A stretch of DNA of 38,504 nucleotides from Rhizobium sp. Q54 (GTDB taxonomy: Bacteria; Pseudomonadota; Alphaproteobacteria; UBA828). The notes below the pieces were generated by a model. That model had not been told where the DNA came from and ran no database searches. It saw nothing but the letters and a program-made list of their open reading frames with translations. The position numbers and the translations under genes were made by a program. Shown in pieces: positions 15,484-23,676 of the stretch (position 1 is the first letter of the stretch; the number at the start of each line of letters is the position of its first letter). Location of the stretch: the NCBI GenBank assembly GCA_945892755.1, contig CAMDDO010000025.1, positions 1 to 38,504 on the forward strand, read 5' to 3'.

Positions 15484-15503
15484 GGCGCGGCGCGGCGCGG
15501 CGC
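15484..15503. repeat. Four tandem GGCGC units
   Basis: A short perfect pentanucleotide array followed by GGGGC lies about 56 bases upstream of the second STAS gene. It could vary in copy number by slippage, or simply reflect the local GC bias. Confidence 0.5.
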
Positions 15504-15559
15504 GGGGCTTTGCGTTAGAGTTCGAGTCTGAATGGGGGTGGTGGTCGAGGGGATTGGCG

Positions 15560-15943
15560 GTGAAGACCCGTGAGCAACGCTATGCGGATGTCCTGGTCTT
15601 GGAGCTCAGCGGCGCTATCGATCAGGCGGCAAGCGCCGAATTGCAGGCACTTCTGCTGAAATTGATGCGCAATCTGGCGACCGACTCCGTCGGCGTGACG
15701 ATCGACATGGCGGAGGTACCCTATGTCAGCAGCGCAGGGCTCCGCATCTTGATGATCGCCGCCAAGGAATACGGCAAGAGCGGGAGAGGCTTGGCGCTCG
15801 CGTGCCTCAAGCCGTGCGTGCGCGAGGTCTTTCAGATCAGCCGGTTCGACAAGGTGATTCCAACATTCACCGAAATGGGTGAAGCGCTTGCCTCGATGTC
15901 GCCTGCGGCGTGCGCGGCGTTCAACGCGCGGGCGTCGCGCTGA
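15560..15943 (+). CDS. STAS-domain anti-sigma factor antagonist (second copy)
   Basis: I chose the GTG at 15560 because GAGGGG lies at a sensible distance (about seven bases); a TTG two codons earlier would sit almost on top of that site. The protein has 127 residues. It is a single STAS domain with LVLELSGAIDQAASAEL, VTIDMAEVPYVSSAGLR (phosphorylatable Ser), and VREVFQISRFDKVIPTF. It is very like the preceding STAS gene, including the shared C-terminal helix. It lies 62 bases upstream of the MBL-fold gene on the same strand. Two antagonists facing one kinase would let two inputs, or two phosphorylation thresholds, act on the same switch. Which one the PP2C enzyme dephosphorylates is not evident. 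Confidence 0.9.
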   Translation: MKTREQRYADVLVLELSGAIDQAASAELQALLLKLMRNLATDSVGVTIDMAEVPYVSSAGLRILMIAAKEYGKSGRGLALACLKPCVREVFQISRFDKVIPTFTEMGEALASMSPAACAAFNARASR

Positions 15944-16005
15944 AAGGCGGCCAACGGCATGGGCGATCCAATGTCCATCGTCTGTCGGCTGCGCGGACGC
16001 GTTAG

Positions 16006-16977
16006 GTGATCCGCGTCAAATTTTGGGGAACGCGGGGGTCACTCGCGGCACCGCTCGACGCACGTTCCGTGCGAGCGAAAGTGAGAACCGCGCTCGAGCG
16101 TGCGATCGGGCGCGACCTGTCCAGCAAGGATAAACTCGAGCGCTTTCTCGACGACGAACTGGGCTTTGCCGTTGCCGGCACCTATGGCGGCAATACGAGT
16201 TGCGTTGAGATCGATGCCGGGGGCGAAGAATATGTCCTCTGCGATCTCGGCACCGGGGTGAGGGAGTTCGGTGGTCGGTACCTCGGGCAGGGCAATCCCG
16301 CCAAGCGGACGGTTTTCAACGTCTTCATGTCCCACCCGCACTGGGACCACATCATGGGTTTTCCCTTTTTCGCGCCGGCCTATCGCCCTGGCCATCGCAT
16401 TCGCATCCATGGCTGCCATGAAAATTTGGAAGCCGTGTTTCGCGGGCAAAACGCGGCGCCGTCATTTCCGGTGGATTTCTCGGAGCTCGCTGGGACCATC
16501 GAATTCGTCACGCTCGAGCCCGGGCGAAGCTACGACATCGCCGGCTTGTGCGTGCGCGCCATGCGCCAATACCATGCGGGCGATTCATACGGCTATCGCT
16601 TCGAGCGGGATGGCAAGGCCGTCGTCTATTCGACCGACTCGGAGCACCGGCTTGACCATCCAGAGGAAGCCGAGCCGTTTGTCGCGTTCTTCAAGGACGC
16701 GGATCTGGTCATCTTCGATGCCATGTACTCGCTCGGCGACGTCGCCTCGGTCAAGGCTGATTGGGGGCATTCGAGCAACGTCATCGGCGTCGAGTTATGT
16801 CACCGCGCCGGCGTCAAGCATTACTGCATGTTCCATCATGAACCGATGCACGATGACGCGCGGCTCCACGCCATTCTTCAGGAGACCATCCGCTACGAAG
16901 AGATCAACGAAGAACGCGCCCGACCGGAGCGCATGCGAGTGTCGACCGCCTATGACGGCATGGAGATCGAGATCTGA
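16006..16977 (+). CDS. MBL-fold metallo-hydrolase, PhnP/RNase Z-like superfamily
   Basis: GTG start; 323 residues. It begins with IRVKFWGTRGSLAAP, the typical first strand of the subgroup that includes phosphodiesterase-like MBL proteins. The metal motif is HPHWDH (His110, His112, Asp114, His115), with further ligand positions likely in AMRQYHAGDSYGY, YSTDSEH and FHHEPMHDD. An insertion at about 25-60 is helical and charged. It probably hydrolyses a phosphodiester or similar bond using two metals; the substrate is unknown, and a cyclic nucleotide is only a guess. It lies between the STAS pair and the CHASE2-PP2C phosphatase (19 bases downstream), so a signalling role in the same pathway is likely but inferred. 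Cytoplasmic, no signal peptide. Confidence 0.85.
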   Translation: MIRVKFWGTRGSLAAPLDARSVRAKVRTALERAIGRDLSSKDKLERFLDDELGFAVAGTYGGNTSCVEIDAGGEEYVLCDLGTGVREFGGRYLGQGNPAKRTVFNVFMSHPHWDHIMGFPFFAPAYRPGHRIRIHGCHENLEAVFRGQNAAPSFPVDFSELAGTIEFVTLEPGRSYDIAGLCVRAMRQYHAGDSYGYRFERDGKAVVYSTDSEHRLDHPEEAEPFVAFFKDADLVIFDAMYSLGDVASVKADWGHSSNVIGVELCHRAGVKHYCMFHHEPMHDDARLHAILQETIRYEEINEERARPERMRVSTAYDGMEIEI

Positions 16978-16996
16978 GCCCGGCTAGACTCGGCAC

Positions 16997-19150
16997 ATGG
17001 CTTCACCGGCGTTTGCCATGGCGACGTTGATGGTGAGTCGGACACTTGACCGGCTGCGCTCCCTTGGCCGCTGGCAGGGAACGCCGCTCGCCCTTGCATT
17101 GATCATCGTGCTTGCCGTCATTCGTGCGCTCAATCCGGCGCCGGTCGATGGCCTCAAGCTCCGCCTGTTCGATCTTTTGCAGGAATTCCAGCCGCGGCCC
17201 TACCAAGCCGCGCCAGTGGTCATCGTCGATATCGACGAGGAGAGCCTGGAGCGACTTGGCCAGTGGCCGTGGCCGCGCAATTTGATGGCGCGACTGATCA
17301 ATGGCATTGCGGCGGCTGGGGCACCGGTGATCGGCTTTGACGTGTTGTTCCCAGAGGTCGACCGCCTGTCACCGGAGCAAGTCGCGGAAACCCTGCCGAC
17401 GCTCGATGCCGAGACCCGCGAACGACTTCGCGCGCTGCCGCGCAATGACGAATTGCTTGGCATGGCGTTTCATCAGACCAAGGTCGTGCTCGGCGTCGGC
17501 GCGCTGCGCGCCGGCGAGGGCGGTGGACCTTTGCCGCCGTTCGCGCGTGCCCCGATCCGCGAGGTCGGCGGCGATCCGCGCGAATTCCTGCCGGCCTTCG
17601 ACGGTACCTTGCATTCGATCGCAACCCTCGCCTCGAAGGCCACGAGTCAAGCAAGCCTGACGGTGATGCCCGAGCGCGACGGCGTGGTGCGCCGCGTGCC
17701 GCTCGTTGTCACGGTCGGCGGCGAGCTTTTGCCGGCCCTGTCGATTGAATTGATCCGGCAGGCGCTCAACGCTCCCTGGATGACGATCATACGCGATGGG
17801 CGGGGCGTCAGCGGGGTTGGTGTCGGACCCAGCGTGATTCCGACCGCCAAGGATGGTCGTCTCTGGATCCATTACACGCGGCATCAGCCCGAACGCTTCG
17901 TCTCCGCCGCCGATGTGCTTGAAGGCAAAGTACCGGCCGGGCGCCTGAACCGCCATGTCGTGCTGATCGGTTCGAGCAGCCTAGGCCTCGGCGATTTCCA
18001 GGCGACGCCGGTGGAAGCCCGCATGCCGGGCGTCGAGATCCATGCCCAGGTGATCGAATCGATCCTGACCGGCGCGACGCTTTCTCGGCCGAGCTGGCTC
18101 GACTATGTCGAGATCGCGTTGATCGTGGTCTTCGGCGCCTTCGCCACCGCGCTGGTGCCGACCGTGAGACCGGCGATAAGCCCGCTATTCTATGGCGCGC
18201 TGGTCATCCTCATGCTGGCCGGCGCCTGGATCGCCTATGATCGGTTCCAGGTTCTGTTCGATCCGACCGCGCCGGCGCTCGCTTCCGGCATTGTCTTCAC
18301 CGTCATGCTGATGACGGCGCGTGTCGCGGCCGAGCGCGAGCGCCGCCGCCTTGCCGCCGCGCTCGAAGCGCAGCGCCGCGCCGCGGCTCGCATCGAGGGC
18401 GAGCTCTCGGCCGCCCGATCGATCCAGCTAGGCATCTTGCCACGCACCTTTCCCGCCTTCCCCGATCGCCGCGACTTCGATATCCACGCTCTGCTCGAGC
18501 CCGCGAGTGCGGTCGGCGGCGATCTCTATGATTTCGCGTTGATCGATGACGATCACTTGTTTTTCATGGTCGGCGACGTCTCGGGCAAAGGCGTGCAAGC
18601 TGCGCTGTTCATGGCGATCTCGAAGGCGCTCTACAAGAGCAACATGCTGCGCGGTCAGGTTGCGATCGATCAGGTGATGCGCGAGGCCAATCGCGAAATC
18701 ACGCGCGAAAATGCGGCAAACTTTTTCGTCACGGTGGTTGCCGGCGTGCTCGACTTGAGAACCGGTTTGCTCGCCCTATCGAACGCCGGGCATGATGCGC
18801 CAATGCTGGTTCGAGCCGGCCAACCGGTCCGTCGCCTCGATGGCGTCGGCGGGCCGCCACTTTGCGTCGTCGACGACTATCCCTATCCGGCGGACGCCTT
18901 TCAGCTCGAATCGGGCGATGCGTTGGTGCTGGTCACCGACGGCGTCACCGAAGCCCATAACGGTGCCCGGGCGCTTTATGGCATGGCGCGCGCCGAAGCC
19001 TTGATCTCGCACCAGCCAGAAGCGGCGGCGCCGCAGGCCCTGATCGAAACGCTCTATGCCGATATCATTGCCTTTGCGGACGGCACACCACAGTCCGATG
19101 ACATCGCCATTTTGGCGCTGCGCTATTATGGGACGCGCGAGACGCGCTAA
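16997..19150 (+). CDS. CHASE2-domain membrane-bound PP2C (SpoIIE/RsbU-like) phosphatase
   Basis: The protein has 717 residues. An N-terminal helix (about 28-47) leads to a long extracytoplasmic CHASE2 sensor (about 50-365; VVIVDIDEESLERLGQWPWPR and VIGFDVLFPE are hallmark strings). Three closely spaced membrane helices follow (about 372-440), then a coiled linker (ARVAAERERRRLAAALEAQR). The C-terminal SpoIIE-type PP2C domain has VGGDLYDF (about 504), GDVSGKGVQAALFM (about 525) and VTDGVTEAHN (about 646), giving the Asp residues that bind Mn/Mg. It should dephosphorylate a STAS antagonist in response to an envelope signal; the two STAS genes upstream are the obvious targets. Its stop overlaps the convergent OmpA-like gene by four bases. 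CHASE2 ligands are unknown. Confidence 0.93.
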   Translation: MASPAFAMATLMVSRTLDRLRSLGRWQGTPLALALIIVLAVIRALNPAPVDGLKLRLFDLLQEFQPRPYQAAPVVIVDIDEESLERLGQWPWPRNLMARLINGIAAAGAPVIGFDVLFPEVDRLSPEQVAETLPTLDAETRERLRALPRNDELLGMAFHQTKVVLGVGALRAGEGGGPLPPFARAPIREVGGDPREFLPAFDGTLHSIATLASKATSQASLTVMPERDGVVRRVPLVVTVGGELLPALSIELIRQALNAPWMTIIRDGRGVSGVGVGPSVIPTAKDGRLWIHYTRHQPERFVSAADVLEGKVPAGRLNRHVVLIGSSSLGLGDFQATPVEARMPGVEIHAQVIESILTGATLSRPSWLDYVEIALIVVFGAFATALVPTVRPAISPLFYGALVILMLAGAWIAYDRFQVLFDPTAPALASGIVFTVMLMTARVAAERERRRLAAALEAQRRAAARIEGELSAARSIQLGILPRTFPAFPDRRDFDIHALLEPASAVGGDLYDFALIDDDHLFFMVGDVSGKGVQAALFMAISKALYKSNMLRGQVAIDQVMREANREITRENAANFFVTVVAGVLDLRTGLLALSNAGHDAPMLVRAGQPVRRLDGVGGPPLCVVDDYPYPADAFQLESGDALVLVTDGVTEAHNGARALYGMARAEALISHQPEAAAPQALIETLYADIIAFADGTPQSDDIAILALRYYGTRETR

Positions 19151-19770
19151 CGCACGGTGATTTCGACACGCCGATTCTTGGCTTCAGCCGTCTCATCCGC
19201 GGTCTTGACCAGTAGGTCAAGCTCGCCGCGCCCGGCGGTAATAATCGCCTCGGCCTTGATGCCACGGCCGACCAAAAGGTCGCGCAGCGCATCAGCGCGC
19301 TCCTGTGACAATCGGGCATTGAAGTCCTGCGCGCCGACCGTGTCGGTATGGCCAATCACTTCAACCGTCGGAGCGGCGCGCCTGGCCACGTCGGTGAAGA
19401 CGGTCTCGAACGCCTGCTGCGAGTCGGGCGTGAGCTGGTTGCTGCCGCTTTCGAAATAGAGCACGAAGCGGCGCGGCAGAATCGGCTGGGCGTCGAGCGC
19501 GGGTTGGAAGATCGTCTTGACGTCGTTATCGGTCACCATGGCCGGCTTGAGCGCGCCTTCGCGATCGACCTGAGCGGCGGCCAGGGCCGTGTTCAAGACC
19601 GTCGTGGTCTTGCCGTCGCTCACCGTGATCTCGCCGACGCTGCCGTCTTCATTGGAGAGCACGACGAAGAGATTGTCGCTGAGCCTTGGCTCGGCGCAAG
19701 CCGCGAGGCCGAGCAGCACCGCACCGGCGAGGGCAACGGATTTGATCCGCATCATCGGAATTGCCCTCAC
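19147..19770 (-). CDS. OmpA-family peptidoglycan-binding lipoprotein
   Basis: The protein has 207 residues. The GTG start overlaps the upstream FecR gene's stop (GTGA). The N-terminus is a lipoprotein signal (SVALAGAVLLGLAAC; lipidated Cys25). The C-terminal half (about 95-207) is an OmpA-C domain: FVLYFESGSNQLTPDSQ, VEVIGHTDTVGAQDFN, LSQERADALRDLLV and NRRVEITV, with the Asp and Arg that bind diaminopimelate. The middle region (about 30-90) is unassigned (VGEITVSDGKTTTVLN). It probably sits in the outer membrane and tethers to peptidoglycan. It is coupled to an exported FecR-domain protein and convergent with the CHASE2 phosphatase, so the three may form an envelope-sensing unit; this is inference. 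Confidence 0.9.
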   Translation of the reverse strand: MRAIPMMRIKSVALAGAVLLGLAACAEPRLSDNLFVVLSNEDGSVGEITVSDGKTTTVLNTALAAAQVDREGALKPAMVTDNDVKTIFQPALDAQPILPRRFVLYFESGSNQLTPDSQQAFETVFTDVARRAAPTVEVIGHTDTVGAQDFNARLSQERADALRDLLVGRGIKAEAIITAGRGELDLLVKTADETAEAKNRRVEITVR

Positions 19771-20228
19771 TTGCTTTCCGCCGCGGCGGCCTTGACCAGG
19801 AAGCGTGTGCCGCGCACGCCGAGGATCGCCGCCGGGGTACGGACGCGCATCGCGTCGGGCGAGGTGCGCGGCAGATCGCCGGTGGTCACCGCAAGTGTAC
19901 CCTGAAGCAGGTCGGTGAGCATGCCGCCCTTGAAGTTCGCGGCGTCATATTCGTAGCTTTCGAGGACGATGCTTGAATTCGGCCCGGCCGAGATCACGGA
20001 ATTATCGGTAAAGGTGATCCCAAGCGATCCATCCGCGCCGGTCTCGAGCCGATCCTTTTGATGGACAGGCAGGCCGAGCGCAGCGGGCGTTCGCGTCGCG
20101 CCGCGCACAATATGGGCCTCGCCGCCAACCGTCTTGATCCAACCGATCGCGTCGCTATCGGCCGAAGCGGACGTGCCCAAAGCTAGAACCACAAGGAAGG
20201 CGCAGGCGGCGATGAGCTTGACCCACAT
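19767..20228 (-). CDS. Exported FecR-domain protein
   Basis: The protein has 153 residues with a cleavable signal peptide (MWVKLIAACAFLVVLALG, cleavage near ASA-DS at about 23). The rest is one FecR-type domain: IGWIKTVGGEAHIVRG, LPVHQKDRLETGADGSLGI, FTDNSVISAGPNSSI, LLQGTLAVTTG, RVRTPAAILGVRGTRFLV. In FecR itself this periplasmic domain relays a signal through an inner-membrane helix to a sigma factor; here there is no membrane anchor or anti-sigma part, so it is a free periplasmic protein. It overlaps the OmpA-like lipoprotein gene by four bases. FecR, OmpA and CHASE2 proteins are often neighbours, which supports a shared envelope-sensing role; no mechanism is known to me. Confidence 0.9.
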   Translation of the reverse strand: MWVKLIAACAFLVVLALGTSASADSDAIGWIKTVGGEAHIVRGATRTPAALGLPVHQKDRLETGADGSLGITFTDNSVISAGPNSSIVLESYEYDAANFKGGMLTDLLQGTLAVTTGDLPRTSPDAMRVRTPAAILGVRGTRFLVKAAAAESK

Positions 20229-20405
20229 GAACTACGGTTCCCTCTCTCGATTGATCCACTCTACGCGATGCGGACTCGGTTGTTAATAGGACGTGGCGCA
20301 TCCATGATCACAAAACCGTCGTAAGACGGACCGCGCCACCAAGCCTTGATGAGATAGTATTGGCTGAAGCAATCGAGCCGACCGCCCAATAATCGACCGC
20401 GTGCC

Positions 20406-20819
20406 ATGGTTGCCCGAATCACGCTGCCCAACGATCGCTCGAGCTTTTTCGACCTCAGGGCGTTTGCCGAGGGCTTCGCCGCGCGTGAAGGACTGAGCGA
20501 CGTCATGGGCAACCGGCTCGTCTTGATTCTCGAAGAGCTATTCACGAACGTCCACAAATTCGGCCGGGGTGACCATTCCGCCAAAGTGATCGATGTAGGT
20601 CTTGAGCGCGTCGGCGACGATCTCCTCGTCGCTTTCGCCGATGACGGCGGTGCCTTCAACCCGCTCGGCCTGCCGATCCCCAGGATGGATCGCAATGTGG
20701 ACGAGCGACCGGTCGGTGGCCTCGGCTTCCACATTGTACGCTCGATGACGCGGAAACTGCGCTACGAGCGAACCGGCAGCTGGAATCGACTCCACCTCGT
20801 CTGCGCGGTCCGGCCGTGA
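20406..20819 (+). CDS. RsbW-like serine kinase/anti-sigma factor (HATPase)
   Basis: The protein has 137 residues and is a single GHKL ATPase domain of the RsbW/SpoIIAB type. The N box is LVLILEELFTNVHKFG, the G1 box is FADDGGAFNPLGLP and the G2 box is GGLGFHIVRSMTRKL. These kinases phosphorylate a Ser on a STAS antagonist and, when free, hold a sigma factor or another effector. It should be the kinase counterpart of the two STAS proteins (14983, 15560) and of the PP2C phosphatase (16997). It lies beyond two minus-strand genes, so it has its own promoter. No clear ribosome-binding site precedes the ATG. No sigma factor gene is nearby, so its output partner is unknown. Confidence 0.9.
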   Translation: MVARITLPNDRSSFFDLRAFAEGFAAREGLSDVMGNRLVLILEELFTNVHKFGRGDHSAKVIDVGLERVGDDLLVAFADDGGAFNPLGLPIPRMDRNVDERPVGGLGFHIVRSMTRKLRYERTGSWNRLHLVCAVRP

Positions 20820-20850
20820 CGTCATCGCGACGCTTTTGCTCGTGAAAAAA

Positions 20851-20872
20851 GCCCCGGCACGAATGCCGGGGC
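20851..20872. terminator. Bidirectional hairpin terminator
   Basis: A 9-bp GC-rich stem (GCCCCGGCA / TGCCGGGGC) with a CGAA loop is flanked by AAAAAA on the left and CTTGTTT on the right. It lies between the convergent kinase and aminotransferase genes and can serve both. Confidence 0.85.
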
Positions 20873-20908
20873 CTTGTTTCGATCAACGCTGATGGCGCCC
20901 TTGGGCGT

Positions 20909-22312
20909 TTAACGCGATGTTGGTCCGAGCACGCTTTCAACCGCTTTGGCGAAGCGATCGACCGTCTCGTCGGCATCGGCCCGCGTGAAGGTCAGCGGCG
21001 GTGAAAACGCGCAGGCATCCAGGAATGGCACCGCGCGTACCATGACGCCATGGTCGAGTGCGGCAGCCGCGATCTTGCGGTGGATGCGCGGGTTCATGTC
21101 GAACGGCTTCTTGGTGCCGCGATCCTCGACAAACTCGAGTGCGTACATCAAGCCTTCGCCACGGATGTCGCCGACATGGGGGTGCTTGCCGAGCCGGTCG
21201 ATCATGGCCTTCTTGAAATAGGGGCCGACCCGCGCGGCATTGCCGACCAGGTCTTCCTCTTCAAAGATTTCGAGATTGGCGAGCCCAACCGCACCGCCAA
21301 CCGGGTGGCCGGAATAAGTGAAGCCGTGCGCGAACGCGCCGATCTCGGGCGAGGCCGCGGCGAGCACGTTCCATACGCGCTCGCCGACCGTGACCGCGGA
21401 GAGCGGGAAATAGGCGCTGGTGATGCCCTTGGCGAACGACATCAGATCGGGCTTCAGCTTGAAGAAGCCGGTGCCGAACCATGAGCCGAGGCGGCCGAAC
21501 CCGGTAATAACCTCGTCTACGATGAACAACATGTCGTGCTTATCGAGGATCTTCTGTACGCGCTCGAAATAACCCTTGGGCGGCACGATGACGCCGCCCG
21601 TGCCCATGACCGGCTCGGCGATGAAGGCCGCGCAAGTCTCGGGTCCCTCGCGCTGGATCAACGCCTCGAGCTCATTCGCCATGCGTTCCGAGAAGGCGTC
21701 TTCGCTCTCGCCGGGTTTGCCCTCGCGATAGTAATGCGGGCAGGACGTATGGATCACGCCATCGAGCGGCAGATCGAACGCCTTGTGATACATCGGAATG
21801 CCGGTGAGGCTGCCCGCCGCCGCGCTCACGCCATGATAGGCGCCGATGCGCGAAATGATTTTCTTCTTCAGCGGCTTGCCGCGCAGATTGTTGTAATAGC
21901 GCACAAGCTTGAACTGGGTGTCGTTGGCATCCGAGCCCGAGCAGCCGAAGAACACTTTGCTCATCTGCGTGGCGCCGGCCTCCTCATGCAGGAGGCGAAG
22001 GAGCTTTTCTGCCAGCTTGATTTGCGGCGCGTTCGAGTTCGAACCAAAGGTGTGATGGAAACCGAGCTTCTCCATCTCCTCGGCCGCGGCCTGAGCGAGC
22101 TTCTTGCGGCCATAGCCGACATTGACACACCACAACGCAGCCGCACCGTCGATATATTGCCGGCCCTTGGTATCGGTGACCCTGACGCCCTGGCCTCCAT
22201 TGACGATCAGCGGCCCCTTGACCAAATGATCGGCGATCGAGGTGACGGGGTGTAGGACGCACTCCTTGTCGAGCTCCTCCAAGGAAAGATTGCGAGTCTG
22301 GTCAAGCGTCAT
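20909..22312 (-). CDS. Class III PLP-dependent aminotransferase (omega-transaminase type)
   Basis: I chose the ATG at 22312 ([14 protein letters not shown] upstream), giving 467 residues; a longer start at 22342 exists. The fold-type I motifs are complete: [13 protein letters not shown] near the N-terminus, [14 protein letters not shown] (PLP phosphate), [26 protein letters not shown] (Asp266 pairs with the PLP ring N) and [15 protein letters not shown] (Lys295 forms the Schiff base). It is most like the omega-amino-acid/putrescine:pyruvate aminotransferase group, which moves a terminal amine to pyruvate. The substrate is not certain; a polyamine or beta-alanine role would fit with the RidA and agmatine deiminase genes at the far end of the window, but they are 16 kb away. 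It stands alone, with a terminator after it. Confidence 0.92.
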   Translation of the reverse strand: MTLDQTRNLSLEELDKECVLHPVTSIADHLVKGPLIVNGGQGVRVTDTKGRQYIDGAAALWCVNVGYGRKKLAQAAAEEMEKLGFHHTFGSNSNAPQIKLAEKLLRLLHEEAGATQMSKVFFGCSGSDANDTQFKLVRYYNNLRGKPLKKKIISRIGAYHGVSAAAGSLTGIPMYHKAFDLPLDGVIHTSCPHYYREGKPGESEDAFSERMANELEALIQREGPETCAAFIAEPVMGTGGVIVPPKGYFERVQKILDKHDMLFIVDEVITGFGRLGSWFGTGFFKLKPDLMSFAKGITSAYFPLSAVTVGERVWNVLAAASPEIGAFAHGFTYSGHPVGGAVGLANLEIFEEEDLVGNAARVGPYFKKAMIDRLGKHPHVGDIRGEGLMYALEFVEDRGTKKPFDMNPRIHRKIAAAALDHGVMVRAVPFLDACAFSPPLTFTRADADETVDRFAKAVESVLGPTSR

Positions 22313-22507
22313 GCCGTATCTCCATGGGGCCACAGCGGCCAATGCTTCCCGACCTCATACCGGGATCGCCGAGCGGCCGGATGGCGGCGGCGACGGCCAC
22401 AGGGTAAGCTAGGCCGGAGACAAGAACAACCATGGCGCGGCCGGCGTCAAAGGGCGATATCGCGACCGAGGCAGGATAGAGGTACGCTTGAGTCTCTGGG
22501 CTGCGGT

Positions 22508-22759
22508 TCAGCCGCGGCCGCGTTCGGCCTCGTCGTCCGGTTCCGGCATCAAGATTTCATAGAGTTCGGCTACGATGCGCGATGTCTTGTGGCCTTCCTG
22601 ACCGACCACGTCATTCTCGCCGGCACCGAGCGCAGCCGCTTCTTCGAGCTCTTCGAGCGAAGCGCCCGTTCTCAAGATCGCGGTCATACGCGCGTCGCTC
22701 AGCTCGCCGACGATGGCGCGCACCGCTTCGGGCGTCAGTTCCTTACGTTCCTTGGCCAT
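22508..22759 (-). CDS. Uncharacterised small protein (83 aa)
   Basis: The ATG at 22759 has a near-perfect AAGGAGG four bases upstream, which decides it over the GTG seven codons earlier. The protein has 83 residues, is acidic and mostly helical: LTPEAVRAIVGELSDARMTAIL, then GASLEELEEAAALGAGEND, and a C-terminal helix SRIVAELYEILMPEP. There is no Cys, signal peptide or membrane segment. I recognise this pattern as a conserved small alphaproteobacterial type but not a named family. It lies alone, 195 bases from the aminotransferase start and 203 bases from the divergent ribosome-hibernation gene. Confidence 0.75.
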   Translation of the reverse strand: MAKERKELTPEAVRAIVGELSDARMTAILRTGASLEELEEAAALGAGENDVVGQEGHKTSRIVAELYEILMPEPDDEAERGRG

Positions 22760-22962
22760 CGGCCCTCCTTGTGGCACCACGAAGCGCCTTTTTGCGATGG
22801 GAAACAGACACCATGTCTAGGCCGAGGAGGCCATGATTTGGGTCAAAGCTCCCGCGCCATGGCGTATCATTGTATGACTGTATGAAAGTTTCTCGCCGGA
22901 CGGGCGTTTCGGATGATCTTGCGACCGTGCGGACTGATTGGAGCGAGGCGAAAGGGAACCTG

Positions 22963-23523
22963 ATGCAGACGCCACTGGAAATCGTGTTTCAAGGAATGAA
23001 TTCATCGTTCGCGATCGAGGAGCGCATCCGAAAGGAGGCGGAAAAACTCGAGCGTTACCATTCGCGCATCACCGCATGTCGGGTCGTGGTCGAGGCGCCG
23101 CATCGCCGACACGAGAAGGGCAATCTGTTCAACGTCCGCGTCGAGATCACGGTGCCGGGGCGCCCGCCTATCGTGGTGCGCCGCAATCCGGCCGAGAACC
23201 ATGCCCATGAGGAGCCCTATGTCGCGTTGCGCGATGCTTTCGATTCGGCGCGACGCCAGCTGCAAGACATCACGCGCAAACAGCGCGGCGATGTAAAGCT
23301 CCACGAGGAGGCGCCACGCGGCACGGTCATCCGACTCCTGCCCGACGAAGGCTATGGTTTCATCGAGCGCGGCGATGGCCTTGAGGTCTATTTTCATCGC
23401 AACAGCGTGATCGAAGCGGGCTTTGACAGCCTCGCGGTTGGCGATGAGGTACGCTTCGCGGAAGAGGAGGGTGAAAAGGGCTTGCAGGCGTCTACAGTCC
23501 ACCCCACTGGCGGTCGCCGTTGA
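22963..23523 (+). CDS. HPF/RaiA-type ribosome-associated protein fused to a cold-shock domain
   Basis: The start is ATG at 22963 (MQTPLEIVFQGMN) with AAAGGGA upstream; the frame is open earlier without typical sequence. The protein has 186 residues. Residues about 1-105 are the HPF/RaiA (sigma-54 modulation) domain: IRKEAEKLERYHSRITACRV, VRVEITVPGRPPIVV, and the DAFDSARRQLQDITRK helix. Residues about 125-186 are a cold-shock domain with GTVIRLLPDEGYGFIER (RNP1-like) and VYFHRNSVI (RNP2-like). HPF domains lodge at the 30S A/P sites and silence ribosomes; cold-shock domains bind single-stranded RNA. Long HPF proteins usually carry a dimerisation tail instead, so this version probably does not form 100S dimers in the same way. 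It is soluble and probably induced in stationary or stress phase. Confidence 0.92.
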   Translation: MQTPLEIVFQGMNSSFAIEERIRKEAEKLERYHSRITACRVVVEAPHRRHEKGNLFNVRVEITVPGRPPIVVRRNPAENHAHEEPYVALRDAFDSARRQLQDITRKQRGDVKLHEEAPRGTVIRLLPDEGYGFIERGDGLEVYFHRNSVIEAGFDSLAVGDEVRFAEEEGEKGLQASTVHPTGGRR

Positions 23524-23563
23524 ACGCCCAGCCCGCCGATCGGGTAGGCCGGACGCTGGCGGC

Positions 23564-23577
23564 TCGACGCGCGTCGA
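23564..23577. repeat. 14-bp perfect palindrome
   Basis: TCGACGCGCGTCGA lies 99 bases upstream of the Crp-DUF1003 start. It has no loop, so it is more likely a protein-binding palindrome than a hairpin, or chance in GC-rich DNA. Confidence 0.3.
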
Positions 23578-23676
23578 TCCTGTGGTACGCCTTGCTCCAC
23601 ACACGGCGTCGGACATAGGCTACCAGGTATCTTGAGGCGGCCCGATGAGCCGGGTCCGGTGGTGGGGGAGCCAGCA

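Noticed and set aside
14983-20819. Possible sigma factor as output of the partner switch
   Set aside because: No protein with sigma-70 region 2 or 4 motifs lies in the window, so an output cannot be assigned.
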